Below, piece after piece: positions 1-5,783 of a stretch of 5,863 bases of DNA. Within the stretch, counting starts at the first letter, position 1; each line of letters starts with the position of its first letter. The stretch is taken from assembly GCA_902476665.1 (NCBI GenBank), contig CABSEO010000143.1, forward strand, positions 1 through 5,863. The letters run 5' to 3'. The DNA is from an uncultured Emergencia sp. Its GTDB lineage: Bacteria; Bacillota; Clostridia; Peptostreptococcales; Anaerovoracaceae. The notes beneath the pieces were generated by a model that saw only the letters and a program-made list of their open reading frames with translations, was not told the DNA's origin and searched no databases. The position numbers were made by a program, and so were the translations under genes.

Positions 1-902
1 TTGGGTTTCGGCATGGCAATATAGTCTTTGAAACGGCCCGGAATCGGTTTCCACATGGTGTGAACCTGTCCCAGCACAGCATAACAGTCCTTGACATTCT
101 CCACAATCACACGAACAGCCGTTAAATCAAAGATCTCATCAAGCTGCTTATGCTGAAGTACCATTTTCTTATAGACACTGTAAAGATGTTTGGAGCGGCC
201 GGAAATATCATAAACCATATGAAGTTCGTCCAATGCTTCCTTGATTTCCTCAATTACAGTGTTGATAAACTGAACTCTCTGCTCTTTTTTTTCCGTAATC
301 TCCACCTTCAGGTTTTCAACCTCTTCCGGATGAAGATAGGAAAGAGCCAGATCCTCCAGTTCAAACTTGACCGTATAAATTCCCAGACGGCTGGCCAGAG
401 GTGCATAGATATCCAGTGTTTCTCTGGATTTTTCTATCTTTTTCTCAGGGCGCATAAACTGCAGCGTCCGCATATTGTGCAGACGGTCGGCAAGCTTGAT
501 AATCAGAACGCGAATGTCCTTTGACATTGCCAGAAACATTTTGCGAAGGTTTTCAGCCTGTGCTTCTTCTTTACTGTCAAATTTGATACTGCCCAGCTTG
601 GTGACACCGTCTACCAGAAGTGCCACTTCTTCTCCAAAATCTTCCACAAGCTGATCTCTGGTATATTCTGTATCTTCCACAACATCATGCAGCAGTCCGC
701 CTACAATAGTCTCCTCATCCATCCCAAGCTGGGCCAGGATTTTGGCCACAGCAATAGGATGAATCAGATAAGGCTCACCGCTTTTTCTCAGCTGTCCGTC
801 ATGAAGCTCTCTTGCAGTGTCAAAAGCTCTGCCTATCAGATCTATGTCGTAGTTCTTATTGATATTTGTGATTTCTTCTAAAAACTTGGCTTTTGTTTCC
901 AT
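1..902 (-). CDS. relA: Bifunctional (p)ppGpp synthetase/hydrolase, N-terminal 300 residues (runs off window)
   Basis: RelA/SpoT homologue that makes (p)ppGpp from ATP and GDP/GTP and hydrolyses it, the cytoplasmic alarmone enzyme of the stringent response. Seen: an N-terminal HD hydrolase domain (about residues 20-180) with RKSGEPYLIHP at 39-49, the metal-binding HDVVEDT at 72-78, and KLADRLHNMRTL at 136-147 (Asp139). The synthetase domain begins at about 225, with GRSKHLYSVYKKM at 235-247 and GRFKDYIAMPKP at 289-300, where the window ends. The intact HD motif and the RFKD motif (290-293), typical of bifunctional Rel rather than synthetase-only RelA (EFDD), argue that both activities are present. 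The rest of the synthetase and the TGS and ACT regulatory domains should lie beyond position 1. ATG is at 902; an in-frame TTG directly before it (905-903) is an alternative start, and a TGA lies just upstream of that. The gene follows secDF by 29 nt with no terminator, so it is probably co-transcribed with it. Confidence 0.96.
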   Translation of the reverse strand, partial: METKAKFLEEITNINKNYDIDLIGRAFDTARELHDGQLRKSGEPYLIHPIAVAKILAQLGMDEETIVGGLLHDVVEDTEYTRDQLVEDFGEEVALLVDGVTKLGSIKFDSKEEAQAENLRKMFLAMSKDIRVLIIKLADRLHNMRTLQFMRPEKKIEKSRETLDIYAPLASRLGIYTVKFELEDLALSYLHPEEVENLKVEITEKKEQRVQFINTVIEEIKEALDELHMVYDISGRSKHLYSVYKKMVLQHKQLDEIFDLTAVRVIVENVKDCYAVLGQVHTMWKPIPGRFKDYIAMPKP

Positions 903-913
903 CAATCGTCATG

Positions 914-919
914 CTCCCC
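914..919 (-). promoter_or_regulatory. Ribosome binding site of relA
   Basis: GGGGAG on the minus strand lies 11 nt before the ATG at 902 and 8 nt before the in-frame TTG at 905. The spacing is more usual for the TTG, so the true start could be TTG, adding one residue. It sits in the 29-nt gap after the secDF stop codon. Confidence 0.6.
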
Positions 920-931
920 GAGTCTACGTGT

Positions 932-3175
932 CTATTTCTTCTTTTTGTTCTTTTCCTGCGAAGTCAGATATTTAGACTTTCCTTCTTTTTTGCTGAACTC
1001 ATAGAACAGCGGACTGCAGAGGAAAATAGAGGAATAGGTTCCCACCAGTACACCCACCATCAGAGGGAGTACAAACTCTCTGATAGATGTGGATACCATA
1101 AAGAACAGAGGAACCATACAGATCACAGTTGTCAGAGATGTCATAATGGATCTGTTGAGGGTCTGATTAATGCTGCGGTCAATGACAACCTCTCCTGACT
1201 CCTTCTTGTAAAGTTTTCTGTTTTCTCTGATCCTGTCAAAGATAACAATGGTATCATTGATGGAATATCCCACTACAGTCAGAATACCTGCAATGAAAGG
1301 ATTGTTGATGGTGATGTTGAAGATTGCATAGAATGAAAGCACCACCAGTACGTCATGAAGTACACCGGCAATAGATGCTACACCATACTTCCAGGATCTG
1401 AACCTGAAGATAATGTAGATCAGCATGCCTACTGCTGCAATAAGCACAGATTTTACTGCATTTGTCTTCAGTTCCTTGCCCACAGTCGGTCCGAATTCTT
1501 CTGAAGCCAGAACATCTTCGTCCGTAACGCCGAATTTATCTTCCAAAGTTTTAATAACTTCTGTTCTGGCATCATTATCCAGTGCATTGGTAGTTTTGAT
1601 GATGATCTGTTCCTGATTGCTACCGCCAAGTACGATCGACACCTCCTTCAGGTCATATTCCTTCAGTGAATCCTGTACTTCGGCCACATCAACTTTTTTG
1701 CCCATATCCAGCTGAATCATAGTACCGCCTGTGAAGTCAATGCCGTAGTTAAAGCCTCTTGCAACAGACATGATCAGTCCGGCTGCTATGATTACTGCAC
1801 TGATAGTATAGAAAATTCTTCTATTTTTAATAAATTTAAATTCCTTCTTGAGAATGGTCTTCTGTGTACCGTCTTCATTAATTCCAAAGTATTTATTCTT
1901 GGCAAAGCGACGGCTGTTTGCAATCAGACCCACAAACAGCTGCGTGATCACTACCGCTGTAAAGATGCTGACAATGATACCAATCATTAAAGTTAAAGCA
2001 AAACCTTTGACAGTCGTAGAACCGATTTCGTAAAGAACCACAGAGGCAATCAGAGTTGTAATCTGTGCATCAAGCACTGTAGTCAGCGCATGCTTGAATC
2101 CCTGACTGACCGCAACACGGATCGTTTTCCCTGCCGCAATTTCTTCTTTGATTCGCGCAAAAATGATAACATTGGCATCAACAGCCATACCGATGGATAA
2201 AATGATACCGGCAATACCCGGAAGGGTTAATACACTTCCCAGACCTGCCATCACCCATAAAACAATCAGCACATACAGAAGCAGTGCAATGTCAGCAACC
2301 AGTCCCAGCAGGTTGTACATAATCAGCATCAGCAGGAACACGAGGCCGAGACCGATGGCACCTGCTATAATACTCTTGTTCAGTGCATCAACACCGATGG
2401 TTGCTGTCTGCACGGAAGAAGAGATTTCATTGAGTGTGATCGGCAGTGCGCCGCCTCTGATCAGCGCAGCGGTATTGGATGCTTCTTCCTTTGAGTATCC
2501 ACCCTGACCCGATGTAATTTCACAGGTTGTAGTACTAATAACTTCTTTGGCCGTCGGAGCAGTAACGATTTCATCGTCCAGAGCGATGATGATGCAGTTA
2601 TCGGCAATGCCCTGTTCCGAGAACTCTTCAGATGCGGTTACCTGACCGGAAGATGTTTTTCTGGTGGCTTCTTCGAAAAGTTCGGATCCTTCATTGGTAA
2701 ATTCCAGTACGATTTTATATCCGCCGTTTGCAGTATCTGTGTCAATGGCAGCATTCTTTACCTGATCACCTGTCATTACTTCAGTACCGTCTGCCAGCAG
2801 AAATCTGAGCTGTGCGGTTTTTCCAATCTGATCGATAGCTTCCTGCGCATCCTCTACCCCGGGCATCTCAACTCTGAGACGATCGTTTCCTTCCAGAGAA
2901 ACAGTCGCTTCTGAAATACCCATTGCGTTGACACGCTTATTCAATACGGCCCTTGTCGTATCCATGACATCTTTTAATTCCTGTTCGTCCATACCCGCGA
3001 TATCGTTCTTGTCCGCCTCCAGCACAACGTAAACTCCGCCGTTGATGTCAAGACCGAATTTCATCGCATCCTTAATCGAACTGATAGAACCGATTCCGAA
3101 TACAGATACATACCAGCCGAATAAGACAGCAATAACAACTAAACCAGCTAAAATTTTTCTGAGTTTTGAATTCAT
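932..3175 (-). CDS. secDF: Protein-export membrane protein SecDF (SecD and SecF fused)
   Basis: RND-family partner of the SecYEG translocon that uses the proton gradient to help pull preproteins across the membrane. At 747 aa it is a full SecD-SecF fusion. The SecD half has TM1 at about 9-28, the GLDINGG motif at 41-47, an extracytoplasmic P1 region at about 50-260, and five helices at about 268-420. These include GMAVDANVIIFARIKEE (329-345), whose Asp333 matches the proton-relay Asp of SecD TM4. The SecF half starts at about 447 with a helix at 454-470, GIDFTGGT (478-485), a small P4 domain to about 570, then helices from 573. These include GYSINDTIVIFDRIREN (636-652) with the conserved Asp641, and RSIMTSLTT (675-683) with the conserved Arg. 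All expected catalytic positions are present. The C-terminus is a lysine-rich cytoplasmic tail. The ATG at 3175 has AGGTGA upstream (3186-3191). It lies between yajC and relA and probably has its own promoter at 3242-3270. Confidence 0.97.
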   Translation of the reverse strand: MNSKLRKILAGLVVIAVLFGWYVSVFGIGSISSIKDAMKFGLDINGGVYVVLEADKNDIAGMDEQELKDVMDTTRAVLNKRVNAMGISEATVSLEGNDRLRVEMPGVEDAQEAIDQIGKTAQLRFLLADGTEVMTGDQVKNAAIDTDTANGGYKIVLEFTNEGSELFEEATRKTSSGQVTASEEFSEQGIADNCIIIALDDEIVTAPTAKEVISTTTCEITSGQGGYSKEEASNTAALIRGGALPITLNEISSSVQTATIGVDALNKSIIAGAIGLGLVFLLMLIMYNLLGLVADIALLLYVLIVLWVMAGLGSVLTLPGIAGIILSIGMAVDANVIIFARIKEEIAAGKTIRVAVSQGFKHALTTVLDAQITTLIASVVLYEIGSTTVKGFALTLMIGIIVSIFTAVVITQLFVGLIANSRRFAKNKYFGINEDGTQKTILKKEFKFIKNRRIFYTISAVIIAAGLIMSVARGFNYGIDFTGGTMIQLDMGKKVDVAEVQDSLKEYDLKEVSIVLGGSNQEQIIIKTTNALDNDARTEVIKTLEDKFGVTDEDVLASEEFGPTVGKELKTNAVKSVLIAAVGMLIYIIFRFRSWKYGVASIAGVLHDVLVVLSFYAIFNITINNPFIAGILTVVGYSINDTIVIFDRIRENRKLYKKESGEVVIDRSINQTLNRSIMTSLTTVICMVPLFFMVSTSIREFVLPLMVGVLVGTYSSIFLCSPLFYEFSKKEGKSKYLTSQEKNKKKK

Positions 3176-3184
3176 TTTAAACTT

Positions 3185-3191
3185 CTCACCT
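3185..3191 (-). promoter_or_regulatory. Ribosome binding site of secDF
   Basis: AGGTGAG on the minus strand, about 10 nt before the ATG at 3175. It supports that start, and no other in-frame start with a better site is seen nearby. Confidence 0.6.
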
Positions 3192-3239
3192 TCTGTATAT
3201 CAAAAATTTGCCCATAGTTTCGGCATTTTAATTTACTCT

Positions 3240-3320
3240 TTATTGTACTACGTTTTCAGGCACTGGGCAAGGAAAATTTGCCACAAGCCAGGCTTTGTGC
3301 CCGAAATATGTCTCACACAT
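3240..3320 (-). CDS. Possible 26-residue leader or small protein upstream of secDF
   Basis: A 26-codon ORF in the yajC-secDF gap, beginning MCETYFGHKAWL and ending PCPVPENVVQ, stop TAA. The ATG at 3320 has AGGGGG 7-8 nt upstream, a strong ribosome-site match. It has two Cys and four Pro, all the Pro falling in the last 11 residues, and no membrane helix or signal peptide. I do not recognise it. Most of its codons lie inside the inverted-repeat structure at 3254-3306, so the composition may be dictated by that structure and the reading frame may be accidental. Its ribosome site is contained in a 5-bp hairpin at 3326-3338. A role as a regulatory leader of secDF is speculation from position only; it is much shorter than known arrest peptides, which must span the ribosome tunnel. 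Confidence 0.25.
   Translation of the reverse strand: MCETYFGHKAWLVANFPCPVPENVVQ
3242..3270 (-). promoter_or_regulatory. Predicted sigma-A promoter for secDF
   Basis: On the minus strand, TTGCCC (3270-3265) and TACAAT (3247-3242) are separated by exactly 17 bp. Initiation would fall near 3235, giving a leader of about 60 nt before the secDF ATG. The -35 box sits inside the right-hand arm of the inverted-repeat structure at 3254-3306, and the -10 box overlaps the last codons of the 26-codon ORF. The -35 matches the consensus TTGACA only in part, so strength is uncertain. Confidence 0.5.
3254..3306 (-). repeat. Imperfect inverted repeat with two nested hairpins (possible structured RNA or palindromic element)
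   Basis: Read on the minus strand, TTTCGGGCAC (3306-3297) pairs with GTGCCTGAAA (3263-3254) as 10 bp with one G-U. The arms enclose AAGCCTGGCTT (3295-3285), an 11-nt palindrome, and GGCAA (3282-3278) pairing with TTGCC (3270-3266) around a 7-nt loop. The fold is that of a small three-way junction. An alternative pairing, CACAA with TTGTG around GCCTGGC, competes with the outer stem. No T-run follows on either strand, so it is not an intrinsic terminator. It could be a leader or junction RNA in the yajC-secDF transcript, a dispersed palindromic repeat of the REP or MITE kind, or a chance arrangement. Confidence 0.5.
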
Positions 3321-3325
3321 CAAAA

Positions 3326-3338
3326 GACCCCCTGGGTC
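3326..3338 (-). promoter_or_regulatory. Short GC-rich hairpin downstream of yajC, covering a Shine-Dalgarno-like GGGGG
   Basis: On the minus strand GACCC (3338-3334) pairs perfectly with GGGTC (3330-3326) across a 3-nt loop and is followed by TTTT. It lies about 40 nt after the yajC stop. It could be a weak terminator of yajC, or a structure hiding the ribosome site of the 26-codon ORF. The 5-bp stem and T-run of four are short for an efficient terminator. Confidence 0.35.
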
Positions 3339-3378
3339 AATACGGTCAAATCTCAAAAGATTTCCAGTGACGATAAGC

Positions 3379-3762
3379 CTATTTTTCGTCTTCCGGAATC
3401 ACTTCTTCTTCCTCATCAGAAGCCTTCTTCAGACGTTTCGGCATAATCTTTTTCTTTTCTTCTTCCTCCACGGCTGACTTGGCTGCAGGTTTGCTTGAGC
3501 TTACGACTGAGGATACAGACCATCTCATCATTTCAAATTTCACCTTATCAGCGCCGACCTGAATTACGATGGAATCATCCTTGGTCTTTACGATCTTGCC
3601 GCAAATGCCTCCAATGGTAATGATCTCATCTCCAACCTGCAGGCTGTTTCTCATGTTCTGAATGGTCTTTTCCTTTTTCTTCTGAGGTCTGATCAGCAAA
3701 AAGTACATGATACCGATGAATACCACCAGAATAATCAGCTGCATTGCGAATGATTGATTCAT
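3379..3762 (-). CDS. yajC: Sec translocon accessory protein YajC
   Basis: Small single-pass inner-membrane protein that associates with SecDF and the SecYEG channel; its precise role in export is not settled. The 127 residues show the family layout: a short N-terminus, one helix at about 7-24, LLIRPQKKKEK (22-32), the hallmark of the family, and a small cytoplasmic domain with VGDEIITIGGICGKI (43-57). It is somewhat longer than typical, because of a charged tail from about 93 to the end rich in Glu and Lys (EEEEKKK, later DEEEE), which is probably disordered. ATG at 3762 is fixed by a perfect AGGAGG at 3773-3768 with 5-nt spacing. secDF follows 203 nt downstream, a wide gap that holds its own promoter and inverted repeats. 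The start lies 39 nt after the end of tRNA-Leu(CAA), with no terminator in between, so read-through from the tRNA promoter is likely. Confidence 0.95.
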   Translation of the reverse strand: MNQSFAMQLIILVVFIGIMYFLLIRPQKKKEKTIQNMRNSLQVGDEIITIGGICGKIVKTKDDSIVIQVGADKVKFEMMRWSVSSVVSSSKPAAKSAVEEEEKKKIMPKRLKKASDEEEEVIPEDEK

Positions 3763-3767
3763 ATTGT

Positions 3768-3773
3768 CCTCCT
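3768..3773 (-). promoter_or_regulatory. Ribosome binding site of yajC
   Basis: AGGAGG on the minus strand, full complement to the 16S anti-SD, 5 nt before the ATG at 3762. It decides the start of yajC. Confidence 0.85.
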
Positions 3774-3801
3774 AATATCTATCTGATTGCAGATTTTCAA
3801 A

Positions 3802-3888
3802 TGGTGCCGGCGATGGGGGTCGAACCCATACGGTGTTGCCACCACGGGATTTTGAGTCCCGCACGTCTGCCAATTCCATCACGCCGGC
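3802..3888 (-). tRNA. trnL: tRNA-Leu(CAA)
   Basis: An 87-nt class II tRNA including an encoded CCA. The acceptor stem GCCGGCG (3888-3882) pairs fully with CGCCGGC (3812-3806), followed by discriminator A and CCA. The anticodon stem CGGGA/TCCCG holds the loop CTCAAAA, with anticodon CAA at 3854-3852, which reads the leucine codon UUG. The long variable arm (GGTG-GCAA-CACC) and the T arm ATGGG-TTCGACC-CCCAT are intact. The long variable arm together with the anticodon fixes the identity as leucine. It has its own promoter at 3901-3929 and yajC begins just downstream. Confidence 0.97.
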
Positions 3889-3900
3889 ATAACCAAAACC

Positions 3901-3929
3901 ATTCTAGCACAACGATAAATAATCGTCAA
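3901..3929 (-). promoter_or_regulatory. Sigma-A promoter of tRNA-Leu(CAA) and probably yajC
   Basis: On the minus strand TTGACG (3929-3924), 17 bp, TAGAAT (3906-3901), a close consensus match. The -10 ends 12 bp before the tRNA 5' end, so the primary transcript has only a short leader. The spacer contains an inverted repeat ACGAT-TATTT-ATCGT, which overlaps the -35 box at one end. Confidence 0.8.
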
Positions 3930-3940
3930 TACTTTGATGT

Positions 3941-3979
3941 GATAAAGGCTGCTGACTATCCATCCGATAATCAGCAGCC
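3941..3979 (-). terminator. Intrinsic terminator after tRNA-Leu(GAG)
   Basis: A 14-bp stem (3979-3966 with 3960-3947; GGCTGCTGATTATC against GATAGTCAGCAGCC, one G-U pair) with the 5-nt loop GGATG, followed by TTTATC. It starts 4 nt after the tRNA CCA end. The stem is strong and GC-rich at its base, but the T-run is short, so termination may be incomplete. Confidence 0.75.
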
Positions 3980-3983
3980 CCCA

Positions 3984-4065
3984 TGGTGCGGCAAACTGGA
4001 CTCGAACCAGCACGGTTTCCCACACGGCCCTCAACCGTGCGCGTCTGCCATTCCGCCACTGCCGC
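3984..4065 (-). tRNA. trnL: tRNA-Leu(GAG)
   Basis: An 82-nt tRNA including an encoded CCA. The acceptor stem GCGGCAG (4065-4059) pairs with TTGCCGC with a terminal G-U, then discriminator A and CCA. The anticodon stem CACGG/CCGTG encloses TTGAGGG, with anticodon GAG at 4032-4030, reading leucine CUC and, by wobble, CUU. The T arm is GCTGG-TTCGAGT-CCAGT, with one G-U. The variable arm (about TGTGGGAAACCGT) is extended as expected of leucine tRNA. It is flanked by its own promoter and terminator and is a separate unit from tRNA-Leu(CAA). Confidence 0.96.
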
Positions 4066-4096
4066 ATATTGCAGCCCAATTACGACCGCAAGAAGA

Positions 4097-4125
4097 ATTA
4101 TACACTATCACTTTCAAAAAGTAAA
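4097..4125 (-). promoter_or_regulatory. Promoter of tRNA-Leu(GAG)
   Basis: On the minus strand TTTACT (4125-4120), 17 bp, then a perfect TATAAT (4102-4097), 31 bp before the tRNA 5' end. The -35 matches consensus at four of six positions. It lies in the 89-bp gap after the solute-binding protein gene, which otherwise holds two T-runs but no clear stem-loop terminator. Confidence 0.75.
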
Positions 4126-4154
4126 CACCTGATTTTAAAAAAAGGAAAAAAATA

Positions 4155-5783
4155 TTATTCTTCATTCTCTTCTTCACTATCTTCTATCACAATCTTATCC
4201 CATTCCCAAGTGCTGACTCCCCTGAAAATATCAAAGAACGTCGGAATTTCCTCTGAGCGGAACCGCTCCACTGTAACAAAGGCATAAGTTTTATAGCAGA
4301 GGCAGTAAAATGGCAGATCTTCGTTTAATATTGGTTTCAGTTTTTCAAACACGGCCTTCTGCTCTCCTGCTGAAAGACAGGTTTCCAGCTGCTGCATATA
4401 GGAAAAAGCCTGACTGTTGTCATAGCCGGTGGATTTGCTTCTGTTGAGCATCATACGAAGATCACATTTCTTGTCCAGTTTATATCCTCCAATGTAGATA
4501 TCATACTCTCCTTCTGTAATAGCCTCTCTGTATGCATCCCATGAAAGACTTTTGACTTCTGCATTAATACCGATTTCCTTCAGACCGTCAGCAATGCTTA
4601 CAGCAGTATCTGTCCTGCTCTTATTAGTCAGGATTGTCAGTGAGACATCTTTTTTATTTTTATCCTCCAATATACCATCCTCATTGGAATCCTGATAACC
4701 AGCTTTTTTCAAAAGATCTGCAGCGCCTTTTATATCAACTGAATAGGCATCTTTTTTATTTTCTGTTCCTAAAAACCCCGGAAAATAAATGGAGTCAGAC
4801 TGAACAGCCGCTCCGCCATAGTCATCTTTTATCAGGCTCTCCGTATTAATAGAAAGTGCAATAGCCTGACGAACTTCTTTTTTAGCAAGATGCTTGTTCT
4901 TAAAGTTGAATCCCAGATATTCAAGTTCGCAGGAACTGATCTTCGTCACACGCAAGTTCTTGTCTTCTGCCTGAACATCAGCGTCCTGTTCTCTGCTGAC
5001 ATAGGCTGTCACTGCATCCATGGTCATAAGACCAAGAACTCTGTCCTTGTCTTCCACCACACGAATTTCAATTTTATTTTCTGCCTTTCCGCCATAATAA
5101 TATTTATTAGGTTTCAGTTTCAGAACTTCCTCCTGATCATAACTGCTGATGCAGTACTGTCCACTGCCTATCACTCTGTCGCTGTCCGTGCTGTAGTTAT
5201 CTTTTGACACAATGGGAAATACCAGATTGTCAAGAGCAGCATCCTTTACATTCTCGAAAGTGATGGTCAGCTGTCTTTCTCCAGTCACACTGACAGATTC
5301 AATTTTCTCTGCATATGAGTAATACGGACTATCTTCCCCGGCAGCCTGTATTCTGCTGACTGTATATTGAACATCATAAGCCGTTAGATCTGAACCATCG
5401 CTGAATTTCGCTTCTTTCAGTTTAATGGAAACTTTTCCGGCAGACGGATCAGTGCTGTATGTGTCTACCAGATCTTTTTCTACATTCAGAGTTTCATCCA
5501 GTCTGAACAGACTGCTGTAAAGCAGCTGAGAAATATAGTAAGTATCACTGTCAGGTGATACCAAAGGATTCAGAGTAGAAACCTGATCCATGGCGAGATA
5601 AATGGTAGAAACTGTTGTAACCTGCGGTTCTTCTTCCTTTTCTGTCTTATGGTCTCCTCTGACAATAGTCACCGTAGAAATTGCTCCTGCCAGAACAACA
5701 ACGACAATGATAATGATAATAATATTTCTGTGCAGAAAATCAAAGATCCTGCGAATTCTATTCTCTTTATTCTGTTTCAGCAT
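4155..5783 (-). CDS. Family 5 extracellular solute-binding protein (peptide/nickel type), membrane-anchored
   Basis: Solute receptor of the SBP_bac_5 family (OppA, DppA, NikA relatives), normally the extracellular partner of an ABC importer for peptides or similar ligands. From the Met at 5783 it is 542 aa, the usual size. Residues 1-19 are basic, 20-41 form one very hydrophobic helix, and the rest is extracellular. Family marks: LNPL (71-74), SDGSDLTAYDVQYT (128-141), GSGQY (206-210), YLGFNFKN...VRQAIALSIN (289-313), AADLLKKAGYQDSNEDGILED (cut here for length at 355-374), whose DSNEDG resembles the Asp-rich loop common in the family, and EGEYDIYIGGY (424-434). There is no lipobox Cys, so it is probably an anchored protein rather than a lipoprotein. 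No ABC permease or ATPase lies in the window, so the ligand cannot be assigned. The start at 5783 is preferred over an in-frame ATG at 5801 because GGAG (5791-5788) precedes it. It overlaps the end of coaE by 17 bp, suggesting translational coupling. Confidence 0.9.
   Translation of the reverse strand: MLKQNKENRIRRIFDFLHRNIIIIIIVVVVLAGAISTVTIVRGDHKTEKEEEPQVTTVSTIYLAMDQVSTLNPLVSPDSDTYYISQLLYSSLFRLDETLNVEKDLVDTYSTDPSAGKVSIKLKEAKFSDGSDLTAYDVQYTVSRIQAAGEDSPYYSYAEKIESVSVTGERQLTITFENVKDAALDNLVFPIVSKDNYSTDSDRVIGSGQYCISSYDQEEVLKLKPNKYYYGGKAENKIEIRVVEDKDRVLGLMTMDAVTAYVSREQDADVQAEDKNLRVTKISSCELEYLGFNFKNKHLAKKEVRQAIALSINTESLIKDDYGGAAVQSDSIYFPGFLGTENKKDAYSVDIKGAADLLKKAGYQDSNEDGILEDKNKKDVSLTILTNKSRTDTAVSIADGLKEIGINAEVKSLSWDAYREAITEGEYDIYIGGYKLDKKCDLRMMLNRSKSTGYDNSQAFSYMQQLETCLSAGEQKAVFEKLKPILNEDLPFYCLCYKTYAFVTVERFRSEEIPTFFDIFRGVSTWEWDKIVIEDSEEENEE

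Noticed and set aside
2148..2507. A 119-codon plus-strand open frame inside secDF.
   Set aside because: It is antisense to the conserved membrane region of secDF and is explained by that gene's codon pattern.
3200..3226. An eight-codon ORF (MPKLWANF) in the secDF leader.
   Set aside because: It has no clear ribosome site and begins only about nine nt after the predicted transcript start; an ORF this short is expected by chance.
3176..3378. A gene for a small Cys-rich SCIFF-type peptide, which clostridia can carry near yajC and secD.
   Set aside because: No minus-strand frame here gives a six-Cys peptide; the only sizeable small ORF has two Cys, and no radical SAM maturase is in the window.
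3339..3385. The frame of the 26-codon ORF is open upstream into the end of yajC, so a +1 shift at the yajC stop (AAA TAG G) would make a fusion.
   Set aside because: No recognised slippery site or stimulator is seen, and YajC is already full length with an added tail. Nothing supports a frameshift.
3763..3801. A separate yajC promoter, TTGAAA-17-TATTAG, after the tRNA.
   Set aside because: The -10 box would overlap the AGGAGG ribosome site, so the transcript would start at or after it and be poorly translated.
3042..4124. Plus-strand open frames over yajC, the secDF start and the tRNA genes.
   Set aside because: They run antisense to clear genes or through tRNA genes, lack ribosome sites and show no family motifs.
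4126..4157. The two T-runs after the solute-binding protein stop, as an intrinsic terminator.
   Set aside because: No GC-containing stem precedes either run on the minus strand.
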